From JBGSMF01 sp964651475 (GTDB lineage: Bacteria; Chloroflexota; Anaerolineae; Fen-1058), in the NCBI GenBank assembly GCA_964651475.1, contig CAZYXV010000047.1:1-24072 (forward strand): a stretch of 24,072 nucleotides of DNA. The letters run 5' to 3'. The translations under genes and the position numbers were made by a program. Under the pieces are notes generated by a model. The model had not been told where the DNA came from, made no database searches, and saw only the letters and a list, made by a program, of their open reading frames with translations. Within the stretch, counting starts at the first letter, position 1. Each line of letters opens with the position of its first letter. This document shows, piece by piece, positions 6,208 to 12,814 of this stretch.

Positions 6208-9057
6208 ATGAAAACTCAAACTTTACGCAAGCTCGCCAACCCGCGCGGTTGGGCCTATGGCTTGTTCTGGACGTGGAACATAATTTTCCTGGCGTTCATG
6301 TCCCTGGGCTTTGCCCCCCAGGTCTTGCCGGACGTGCTCGACGCCGTCCGCGCGGGCGAAATACCTTCCTTGTTCCTGGTCTTTGGCGTTATCCTGACCA
6401 TCATCCCGGCCGTTGCCGTCATCCTTGGGGTTACCCTGTTGCGCAAACAACCCGCCCGGCTGTTTGCGCTTGGCTATGGCGTTGAGGGGCCGCTGATGTT
6501 GATCCTGGCCGTCCGCTTTTTTGCTGTGCGCGACGCGACGCCCGCCGTCACGCTGCTCCTATCTGTTACGGCGCTGGGCATCGCCGTGCTCGTGTGGCAG
6601 ATTCTCGATCAAAACATTGACGCGCGCCACCTGGCGCTGACCTATCTGCGCGTGGCTGGTTTGACGCTCTTGCTCGCCATGGGCTTGTACGCCAGCGTGT
6701 GGGTGACCTTTTACGCCGTGCCGCTCGCCGTGCAGGGGATACGCTTTGCCGGCGAGATTGTGCGCGAGATGTGGCGCGCGCTCGTGCAAGCTCAATGGCA
6801 ATGGCTGCCCTTTACGCTTTTGGGCGGGCTGCTGGCGATTTACACGGCCACGTTGTTCATCGGGATGCCGGTGGCCATCCCCATTCTTTACACTCGGGCG
6901 TGGCGGCGCGGCGCGCAGACGCTCGCGGCGCGCCACGGCTGGCCGCGCGCCGTTGCGCTCACGCTGGCCGTATTGGTGATATGTACTGTGTCATTCGTGC
7001 TGGCTAACCGGCAACCGCAACACCAGGCCTTTGCGCTGCTCGAAACGCCGCCAGCCACACTGGCAGATGCCCAGTCGCTTTTAAAGCAGCAAGAAACCAT
7101 CCGCGCCGGGCTGCTCAATGCTTATCTCGCGCCGTTCCGTTATATCAGCGCCGTGGGCGAAGTGCGTCACGTGAGCGATATGTATGTGTGGGCGTTCAAC
7201 ATGTCGGTGGAGCAGGCCAGGCAGATTCAGTATCTTTACGAGCTTGTGGCCCATCCCTTGCTTTACGAACCGGTCAAGGTCAAAGCAGACGAGACGATGG
7301 ACAACATCGTCTTGCGCGAAGAGCCTGCGCAAGCCGCCCGCTTGTACGAGACATTTTTCGACACGCCCATCCTCGACGGCGAGCGCGAGACGATTGTCAA
7401 CACCGTGCGTTCAACCTGGTCGGGTAGCCAGGCCGAGGCTGCGTGGTTGGCTGTTGACGACCGCGAGGTGTTGCTTTTGCGCCAGGAAATCACAGTGGCC
7501 GAACACGGCGACTGGGCCGATATCGAGTTGCGCGAAGTCTACCAGAATCAAACCCTCCAGCGCCAGGAGGTCGTCTATTATTTCAGCCTGCCCGAATCGG
7601 CGGTGATCACGGGCGTGTGGCTGGGCAACAACCCCGATCGCTCGGCGCGCTATGCTTTTCAGGTCGCGCCGCGCGGCGCGGCGCAAGCCGTCTATCAGAG
7701 CGAAGTGCGGCGAAATATGGACCCGGCGCTGGTCGAGCAAATTGGGCCGCGCCAGTACCGGCTGCGCGTGTTCCCGGTCGAAGCGCAGAGATGGCTATGG
7801 GAAAGCTCGGGGCGATCCGTATTTGAAGAAGCGCCGCCGCTGTATGTGTGGCTGACGTGGCGCGTGCTCATCAGCGACGGCGCCTGGGCGCTGCCGCGCC
7901 TGGCCGAAAAGCGAAACGTATACTGGGACGCCACGTCGGTGCGCCTGGTGAACGGCCAGCCGATGCGCGTCAACGCCGACGATTGGCTGCCGGCGTCCGT
8001 GCCGGCAACAGCGCCCGCCGCGCCCGCCGCTCACCGCGTTGATTTTCCAGGCGGGCAGACGGTGTTGATCCGCCCGGTTAAAGAGCTGCCCCAACCTGCC
8101 GGCGGCCTGCGCTTGGCAGTGGTGCTCGACCGCTCGCGCAGCATGGTCGAACACGCCGACGAGGTCAAGGCGGCATTGGCGCAACTGGCCGAGGCGGCCC
8201 GTTCGGGTTCGGAGGTAGATGTGTACCTCACGGCGTCCACCTATCGCGGCGAGCCGCCCTCGCGGATAAAGTTGGCCGAGCTTGATCCCGACAGCATTGT
8301 ATATTATGGCGGGCAAAACGCCGCCGAATTGTTGGCTCAATACGCCGCGCTCCACACCGACCAGGTCTACGATGCCGTCATTGTTCTCACCGACGGCTCC
8401 GGCTACAAGCCGGGCAGCGCGGACAGTCAGCCGCCCCCCCTCGACGCGCCGATATGGATGGTTCAGATGGGGGGCGATTTTCCGGTGGGCTACGATGACG
8501 CCACACTGCAAGCCATCCAGGCCAGCGGCGGCGGCGCTGCCGGCAGCGTCACGGAAGCGCTTGCCCGCTTTGCCGTGGCCGGGCCAGCGGGCCAGAACAC
8601 AGCAGGCGATGTGATTGATGGGTACGAATGGTTGACGCTTTCCACAGACGCCGCACAGGCCAAGAGCGATGACGCCGCCACAGTCCACCGCCCCAGCGAC
8701 GATTTTGCGGCCCTGGCCGCCCGGCGCGTCATCCTGGCCGAAATGCGCCGCCAACGCGGCGCGCTGGACAAGCTGGAGGTGCTCGATCACCTGCACGCCG
8801 TCGCCACAGAGCACGGCGTCGTCACGCCCTATTCTTCGATGATTGTGCTCGTGGAGGCGCGCCAGGAATACCTGCTCGACCAACTTGAAGCAAAGGACGA
8901 TCGCTTCCAACGCGAATACGAAGCCATTGGCGAGACGGCGCCGCTGGGGGTGACGGGCGTTCCCGAACCCGAGGAGTGGCTGCTGCTCCTGTTGGCGGGC
9001 GGCCTGTTGGCGTGGTACGTCCGCACCGGCCGGCTCGCGCCGAAACGCGTTAGCTGA
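6208..9057 (+). CDS. Polytopic PEP-CTERM protein with VIT and vWA domains (TIGR02921-like), probable exosortase substrate
   Basis: 949 residues. About seven hydrophobic helices occupy the first ~270 residues. A large extracytoplasmic part follows with a VIT domain (REVLLLRQEITVAEHGDW through RQYRLRVFPVEAQ) and then a von Willebrand A domain with MIDAS motif D-R-S-R-S (first Asp about 641) and a later VLTDGSG loop. The C-terminus is a textbook PEP-CTERM signal: VPEPEEW (about 918-924), a hydrophobic helix, and basic RTGRLAPKR. Most PEP-CTERM proteins are secreted and non-polytopic, so seven N-terminal helices are unusual, but a small family of this kind is known beside exosortase O. GGAGG lies 5 bases before ATG 6208 and only 2 before the adjacent in-frame ATG 6205, so 6208 is preferred. 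The metal site and VIT-vWA pair suggest protein-protein adhesion or a surface scaffold. Confidence 0.9.
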   Translation: MKTQTLRKLANPRGWAYGLFWTWNIIFLAFMSLGFAPQVLPDVLDAVRAGEIPSLFLVFGVILTIIPAVAVILGVTLLRKQPARLFALGYGVEGPLMLILAVRFFAVRDATPAVTLLLSVTALGIAVLVWQILDQNIDARHLALTYLRVAGLTLLLAMGLYASVWVTFYAVPLAVQGIRFAGEIVREMWRALVQAQWQWLPFTLLGGLLAIYTATLFIGMPVAIPILYTRAWRRGAQTLAARHGWPRAVALTLAVLVICTVSFVLANRQPQHQAFALLETPPATLADAQSLLKQQETIRAGLLNAYLAPFRYISAVGEVRHVSDMYVWAFNMSVEQARQIQYLYELVAHPLLYEPVKVKADETMDNIVLREEPAQAARLYETFFDTPILDGERETIVNTVRSTWSGSQAEAAWLAVDDREVLLLRQEITVAEHGDWADIELREVYQNQTLQRQEVVYYFSLPESAVITGVWLGNNPDRSARYAFQVAPRGAAQAVYQSEVRRNMDPALVEQIGPRQYRLRVFPVEAQRWLWESSGRSVFEEAPPLYVWLTWRVLISDGAWALPRLAEKRNVYWDATSVRLVNGQPMRVNADDWLPASVPATAPAAPAAHRVDFPGGQTVLIRPVKELPQPAGGLRLAVVLDRSRSMVEHADEVKAALAQLAEAARSGSEVDVYLTASTYRGEPPSRIKLAELDPDSIVYYGGQNAAELLAQYAALHTDQVYDAVIVLTDGSGYKPGSADSQPPPLDAPIWMVQMGGDFPVGYDDATLQAIQASGGGAAGSVTEALARFAVAGPAGQNTAGDVIDGYEWLTLSTDAAQAKSDDAATVHRPSDDFAALAARRVILAEMRRQRGALDKLEVLDHLHAVATEHGVVTPYSSMIVLVEARQEYLLDQLEAKDDRFQREYEAIGETAPLGVTGVPEPEEWLLLLLAGGLLAWYVRTGRLAPKRVS

Positions 9058-9095
9058 ATATCTAGCTTATGTGGACCTTGAGGATCGTTTGAGTT

Positions 9096-9202
9096 CTTTT
9101 TACCGCAGAGGCGCAGAGGCCGCCGAGTTTTCAAGTGATTTTCCTCTGCGTCCTCGGCGTCTCTGCGGTGCACTACCGCCTGTGACCCACAGGATGACCA
9201 AC
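9096..9202. repeat. Dispersed palindromic repeat, copy 1 (CCGCAGAG type)
   Basis: ACCGCAGAGGCGCAGAGG on the left and CCTCTGCG...CGTCTCTGCGGT on the right form a long imperfect hairpin. A CACAGGATGACCAAC tail follows. The element closely matches 11846-11952, tail included, and a decayed piece lies at 12533-12569. It sits just before the eight-TM gene. Confidence 0.75.
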
Positions 9203-9222
9203 ACGCTTATATGGGGGTATTT

Positions 9223-10110
9223 ATGTCTTGGATCGTTCATTCGCTGTTACACGCTGTGCCCATCTCGGCCTTTATCCTTGGGCTGTTTTACTACTGGTTC
9301 GCCATAGCAGACCGCTATGCGGTTTTCTTGTACGAGCACCTGGGGGCGACGCCGTTTGACCATGTGACGAGCAGCCGTTATTGGATGGCGGGACTGGTCG
9401 CTTCGGGGATGGTGATGATCGCCTATGCGGGGGTCAATTGGCTGTTGGGCCGGGCGGCGGCGCTGCGCCGCCAGGAGTATCGCCCGCCCGCGTGGTGGCG
9501 CGTGTGGGCGTTGTGCGCGGCGCCGCTGAGCATTGGCATCCCGGCCATCACGATGACGGTGAATCAGCCAACGCTGTCGCCCTCAAATGCCATCCCGTGC
9601 GTCATAGCAACGTGGATTGGACTGGCCCTGGCACTGATGCCGGGAGACTGGGCAGCGCACAAGCCGGCGGAACTGGCCTGGCTCGCGCTCGACGGGTTGG
9701 CGCTGATGCCCTGCCTCACTATGCTGCGCGCCGTGGAATTGCCCGGCCGGGGGCTGGCCATAAGCACGACGCTGGCCTACGTGCTCGCGTTCGGAAGTGT
9801 GTTCATCGGCGCCATTGGGTTAGGTGTCACAACGGCGCTGCGCGCGTGGCGGCGCGCGCCTCAACCAGGCGCCATGGCCGTGCTGGCGGCGGGGCTGGGC
9901 GTGAGCTATGTGTTGATGCCCGTTGCGCATCACGTGTTCGCCACGCCGCCGGGATACACTTATATCAGCACAGCCTCCAACTTTTTCGCGTTCACTCCCG
10001 GCGTTCAACTGGTGGCTTTGTGCGCAGCCGCGCTCCTGGCCATCGGAGTCACATACTTGCGGCAAAGGTGGCAAGGCGCTCGATGTGCGCTCTGCCCAAG
10101 TCAATCTTGA
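9223..10110 (+). CDS. Unrecognised eight-TM membrane protein
   Basis: 295 residues from ATG 9223, chosen because GGGGG lies 5 bases upstream; an in-frame ATG at 9211 would include that site. I do not recognise a named family. About eight hydrophobic helices span nearly the whole length (e.g. SWIVHSLLHAVPISAFILG, YWMAGLVASGMVMIAYAG, GLAISTTLAYVLAFGSVFIG, MAVLAAGLGVSYVLMPVAHHVF), with short polar loops and no obvious enzyme motif. It ends with a basic, cysteine-containing tail. It lies between the PEP-CTERM protein and the SPFH gene (32-bp gap), so it is probably part of the same envelope module, possibly as a membrane partner of either one. Confidence 0.8.
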   Translation: MSWIVHSLLHAVPISAFILGLFYYWFAIADRYAVFLYEHLGATPFDHVTSSRYWMAGLVASGMVMIAYAGVNWLLGRAAALRRQEYRPPAWWRVWALCAAPLSIGIPAITMTVNQPTLSPSNAIPCVIATWIGLALALMPGDWAAHKPAELAWLALDGLALMPCLTMLRAVELPGRGLAISTTLAYVLAFGSVFIGAIGLGVTTALRAWRRAPQPGAMAVLAAGLGVSYVLMPVAHHVFATPPGYTYISTASNFFAFTPGVQLVALCAAALLAIGVTYLRQRWQGARCALCPSQS

Positions 10111-10142
10111 AATTCATAATTACCTTTGGAAAGGAATCACAC

Positions 10143-11057
10143 ATGGAAAATACATCTCCCAAACCAAAATCCAAGCCGGAGCAGCCCGGCCGCGGCGTTG
10201 ACGTGATGTTCAAGCTGGCCGTCATCTTTCTTGGGGCGTTCGTGCTGGCGGTCACGCTGTTGGTGGTAGGCCGCCTGGCGATTTACAAGATTCACCCCTA
10301 CGAACGCGGGCTGCACCTGCGCGGCGGCATGTACCTGGGCGCCGACCAGCCCGGCTGGCACGCGCAAATCCCCTTTTGGGATACCGTCATTATCGTCAAG
10401 GTCAACGAGCGATTGGGATACGTGGATCAAATCGCCGCCAACACGGCCGATAACCTTTCGATGGTCGTCAGCCTGCAATACACCTATCGCGTGACAGACG
10501 CGGCGCGTTTTGCGCTCGACGTAGACGATCCCGAACGCATCTTGTTCGAGCTTGTGCAAGGCCGGCTGCGCGACGTGGTCAATACCAAAACCATGGAGGA
10601 CATGATGCACAGCCGCGCCGAGTTTAACAACGAGATCATGGAGCAGTTGCGGACGAAAGAGGACCAATACGGCGTGCAATTCGTCACCGTGCAGATTCAG
10701 AGCGCCACGCCGCCCGAAGAGGTGGTGCAGGCAATCAAGGATCGCATGGTGGCGCAGCAAAAGCAAGAGCAAGCCGACGCCGAAGCCGCCCAAAAGCGCA
10801 CCCAGGCCGACGCCGATTATTACGTGGCGCAAAAGACCGCCGACGCGGAGGCGTACCAGATCAAGCAAATCGCCGGCGCGCAGCAAGAATCCATCCGCGT
10901 GCTGCTGGCCGAACTCTCCCGGCATCCCGATATTGCCGCCAAGTACCTGGACTATCTCATGACGCAGGAGCTCAAAGACAACAGCAAGTGGATCATTGGC
11001 GGCGCGGGCAGCCCCATCCTCGATATGCGCGGCGAGTCCCCCACGCCCACGCCGTAG
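10143..11057 (+). CDS. SPFH/band 7 (prohibitin/stomatin-like) membrane protein
   Basis: 304 residues. The open frame runs far upstream, but ATG 10143 is chosen because AAAGGA lies about 7 bases before it and because the upstream frame overlaps the previous gene. A proline/lysine-rich N-terminus precedes one hydrophobic helix (about 22-48). The SPFH fold follows (IHPYERGLHLRGGMYLG, PGWHAQIPFWDTVIIV, VSLQYTYRVTDAARF, LVQGRLRDVVNTKTMEDM). A long Ala/Gln/Glu-rich coiled coil (about 195-255; KQEQADAEAAQKRTQADADY) and a short tail complete it. Such proteins form oligomeric rings or cages at the membrane that organise microdomains and control proteases. Its place after the eight-TM gene and 12 bp before the lectin-domain gene suggests co-expression. 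Confidence 0.9.
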   Translation: MENTSPKPKSKPEQPGRGVDVMFKLAVIFLGAFVLAVTLLVVGRLAIYKIHPYERGLHLRGGMYLGADQPGWHAQIPFWDTVIIVKVNERLGYVDQIAANTADNLSMVVSLQYTYRVTDAARFALDVDDPERILFELVQGRLRDVVNTKTMEDMMHSRAEFNNEIMEQLRTKEDQYGVQFVTVQIQSATPPEEVVQAIKDRMVAQQKQEQADAEAAQKRTQADADYYVAQKTADAEAYQIKQIAGAQQESIRVLLAELSRHPDIAAKYLDYLMTQELKDNSKWIIGGAGSPILDMRGESPTPTP

Positions 11058-11069
11058 GGTTGAATCGCA

Positions 11070-11564
11070 ATGAGCACACGACGAGTGATCTTGTTGCTGG
11101 TGCTGGGGGGCGCGGCAGCGGCGGTTTTTGTCGGTCTGGTTGCTTCGGAAGAGTGGGGGCCGCAAGCGCAAGAAGCTCTCATCGTCAACCGCGTCTATGC
11201 TTACCGCGGTTGGCAGAGCACCGGCGTCCAGTTATCGCCGGGGGATGAATACGTCATTCGCGCCAAAGGAACGTGGCTCTATTCGCCCTACGCCGGCCCC
11301 AACGGGCCGGAGGGGCATCGCCGTTACACTGCGCCGGATTTTTATCCGCTGCCTCGCGTGCCGGGCGGGGCGCTCATTGGACGAGTCGGCGAAAGCGGCC
11401 GGACCTTCTACGTGGGCAGGGGCATGACCGGCGTGGCCGAGGAACATGGCTTGCTTTACCTGCGCATTGACGACGACCTGCTGGGCGACAACAAGGATTA
11501 TCTCACCGTCGAGGTGACGGTGACGTCGCCCCCCCAAGACGATCAGGGGCCAAGGACTAGATAA
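11070..11564 (+). CDS. Membrane-anchored or secreted PA-IL (LecA)-like lectin-domain protein
   Basis: 164 residues. A hydrophobic signal/anchor segment (about 5-25) precedes one domain resembling the galactose-binding PA-IL/LecA family: WQSTGVQLSPGDEYVIRAKGTW, then PNGPEG, PGGALIGRVGES, FYVGRG and a C-terminal LYLRIDDDLLGDNKDYLTVEV strand pair. In this family the D-x-D-x2-L-x-DN region binds calcium and sugar, and it is conserved here as DDDLLGDN. It probably sits outside the membrane and binds surface carbohydrate. The start is 12 bp after the SPFH stop and has only a weak ribosome site, so translation is probably coupled. It is the last gene of the exosortase cluster. Confidence 0.82.
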   Translation: MSTRRVILLLVLGGAAAAVFVGLVASEEWGPQAQEALIVNRVYAYRGWQSTGVQLSPGDEYVIRAKGTWLYSPYAGPNGPEGHRRYTAPDFYPLPRVPGGALIGRVGESGRTFYVGRGMTGVAEEHGLLYLRIDDDLLGDNKDYLTVEVTVTSPPQDDQGPRTR

Positions 11565-11646
11565 CTTGCCCGTGCGCCGATAGGTGTGCGCGCCTTATGG
11601 CGTCAGGCAACCGCCGCGCGTGAATTGCTTTGACGATTTGTCCGGC

Positions 11647-11675
11647 TTGACGATTCTACTATTTAGAGGTATTCT
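11647..11675 (+). promoter_or_regulatory. Sigma70-type promoter of the tRNA-Sec gene
   Basis: TTGACG (11647-11652), a 17-bp spacer and TATTCT (11670-11675): each box matches 5 of 6 consensus bases with ideal spacing. The predicted start lies about 10 bases before the tRNA. A second TTGACG at 11630 has no matching -10. Confidence 0.65.
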
Positions 11676-11691
11676 TGCGCTGCCTCGTTGT

Positions 11692-11787
11692 GGGGGTGGT
11701 TGGGGCCCGGTGGCTTCCCCGGTCTTCAAAACCGGTGGCGGGTCGCGCTGAGCGGGCCGCGGTGGGTTCGACTCCCATCCATCCCCG
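11692..11787 (+). tRNA. selC: tRNA-Sec (anticodon UCA)
   Basis: The acceptor stem has eight pairs (GGGGGTGG with CCATCCCC). The D stem has six pairs (GGGGCC, loop CGGT, GGCTTC, two G-U pairs). The anticodon stem-loop is CCGGT-CTTCAAA-ACCGG with anticodon TCA. A long GC-rich variable arm follows, then a T arm GTGGG-TTCGACT-CCCAT and discriminator G. The 8-bp acceptor, 6-bp D stem, UCA anticodon, G73 and long variable arm together are diagnostic of bacterial selenocysteine tRNA. The genomic 3' end reads GCTA, so CCA must be added after transcription. It would carry Ser converted to Sec by SelA and be delivered to UGA by SelB; neither gene is in the window. Confidence 0.93.
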
Positions 11788-11803
11788 CTAGTCCATTGAA
11801 CCG

Positions 11804-11850
11804 TCAGGACGGGTGGCTCTCCTGACTTGAGCGTCCTGATCGGCTCTTTT
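11804..11850 (+). terminator. Possible terminator downstream of tRNA-Sec
   Basis: TCAGGACG (11804-11811) pairs perfectly with CGTCCTGA (11832-11839), with a 20-nt loop and a possible CCG/CGG extension past a bulge. CTCTTTT follows. A competing shorter hairpin (TCAGGA with TCCTGA at 11820-11825) is possible. The T run merges with the start of the next repeat. Confidence 0.4.
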
Positions 11851-11952
11851 CACCGCAGAGCGCAGAGGCCGCCGAGTTTTCCATTGATTTTCCTCTGCGT
11901 TCTCCGCGTCTCTGCGGCGCGCTACCGCCGTGTGGCCCACAGGATGACCAAC
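11846..11952. repeat. Dispersed palindromic repeat, copy 2 (CCGCAGAG type)
   Basis: Near-identical to 9096-9202 over the whole length, including the GCCGCCGAGTTTT centre, TTTTCCTCTGCGT right arm and CACAGGATGACCAAC tail, in the same orientation. Differences are a few substitutions and single-base gaps. Confidence 0.75.
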
Positions 11953-11965
11953 GCCCCAAAATCAG

Positions 11966-12087
11966 GGTTCTTTGGGACTTGGCGTGGAAAGCTTGCTGGA
12001 TTCCCGAACTTGTTCGGGTAAAGCGCCCTTTTGCCCCAACCAGTTGGGGACTCTGGTGCTCCGACCACGGGAACTCCCAAAGAACCA
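11966..12087. mobile_element. MITE-like element with 8-bp target duplication and two internal hairpins
   Basis: The ends GGTTCTTTGGGA (from 11966) and TCCCAAAGAACC (to 12086) are perfect 12-bp inverted repeats. Pairing extends to 22 bp with three mismatches (11966-11987 with 12065-12086). AAAATCAG lies immediately outside on the left (11958-11965) and again on the right (12088-12095), as expected for an 8-bp target site duplication. Inside are two perfect hairpins: CCCGAAC-TT-GTTCGGG (12003-12018) and CCCCAAC-CA-GTTGGGG (12034-12049). There is no coding capacity. The family of the mobilising transposase is not identifiable here. Confidence 0.7.
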
Positions 12088-12138
12088 AAAATCAGAAACT
12101 CGTCATTCGGCGGGGCGCTTGCAAGTTTCTGGGTACGG

Positions 12139-12393
12139 TTATGATTCAACCTTCTCGACAACGATTGAGCCGCGTGTGATGAGTGCGGCAATAGCGCCCA
12201 GGGCGGCTAATTGAGGCGCCAGCAATACGCCAACCACGCCTACGGTCAGCGGCAGGTCAATCAGGCTCCTGCCGTCTTCGTTCTTGATGATGATGCGGCG
12301 AATGTTGCCCTCGTGGATCAATTCCTTGATTTTAGCGACAAGGGCGTCGCCGCTAACCTGGAACTCTTCGGTTTTAACTTTTTGCTCACTCAT
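12139..12393 (-). CDS. DUF4342 family small protein
   Basis: 84 residues. AAGGAG lies 7 bases before the ATG. The N-terminal half (KTEEFQVSGDALVAKIKELIHEGNIRRIIIKNEDGRSL) and the following IDLPLTVGVVGVLLAPQLAALGAIAALIT hydrophobic segment match the DUF4342 pattern, a small domain of unknown function common in Firmicutes and Chloroflexota. The C-terminal half has one or two hydrophobic helices, so membrane association is likely. It stands alone on the minus strand between repeats. No function can be assigned. Confidence 0.82.
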   Translation of the reverse strand: MSEQKVKTEEFQVSGDALVAKIKELIHEGNIRRIIIKNEDGRSLIDLPLTVGVVGVLLAPQLAALGAIAALITRGSIVVEKVES

Positions 12394-12532
12394 TTTTCAT
12401 CTCCTTTTCCAACGGCCTCGCTGGAACTAGCCATCTAATCGCCCGATTCTTTTCTTGCCTTTTCATCCCGCTCCGTTTGATACGGAAGGAACCGCTCCTG
12501 AATTGCCTTGATGCGGCCTCAGCCGTCCTGTG

Positions 12533-12569
12533 GAGAAAACCTGGCCTCGGCGTGCTCTGCGGTAAAAAT
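12533..12569. repeat. Decayed fragment of the CCGCAGAG-type repeat (inverted orientation)
   Basis: GAGAAAACCTGGCCTCGGCG and the following GCTCTGCGGTAAAAA resemble one arm of the repeat at 11846-11952 read on the opposite strand, with several changes. The rest of the 12394-12814 intergenic stretch holds only the promoter described next and no credible gene. Confidence 0.45.
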
Positions 12570-12741
12570 GGCCGAAACAAGAATCAAGGCCCGAAAACTA
12601 GCTAAAGTATACGGCAGCAGGGAATGTATTCCTGACGCGCGCCTGACTTTTTTTGCAGATGCGCCTGACAGAATCCTGGCCGTGGAACGCGTCGCCAGCC
12701 AACACAAAAGGCTTGCGCTTTTTCTTTTTCACCAGTCAGCC

Positions 12742-12747
12742 TATAAT
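12742..12747 (+). promoter_or_regulatory. Consensus -10 box before the restriction-modification gene
   Basis: A perfect TATAAT lies 67 bp before the start codon at 12815. No good -35 lies at 16-18 bp; TTGCGC is 22 bp upstream, so the promoter may depend on an activator or on the -10 alone. Confidence 0.4.
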
Positions 12748-12814
12748 AGTCTATGGTCTCGATTGACCGACATCGCGCTACGCAGGGGAAACCCTTGAAA
12801 CACAGGACAGGCGT

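Noticed and set aside
7795..8910. Long minus-strand open frame (371 codons)
   Set aside because: It lies wholly antisense to the vWA part of the PEP-CTERM gene, is rich in His/Arg/Gly as expected from reversed GC-rich codons, and shows no recognisable motif.
9381..10142. Upstream extension of the SPFH reading frame
   Set aside because: It overlaps the eight-TM gene in another frame, is Arg/Gly-rich without motifs, and a good ribosome site lies before ATG 10143.
12508..12798. 96-codon open frame upstream of the restriction gene
   Set aside because: It crosses a decayed repeat and the TATAAT box, and has no recognisable sequence or convincing ribosome site.
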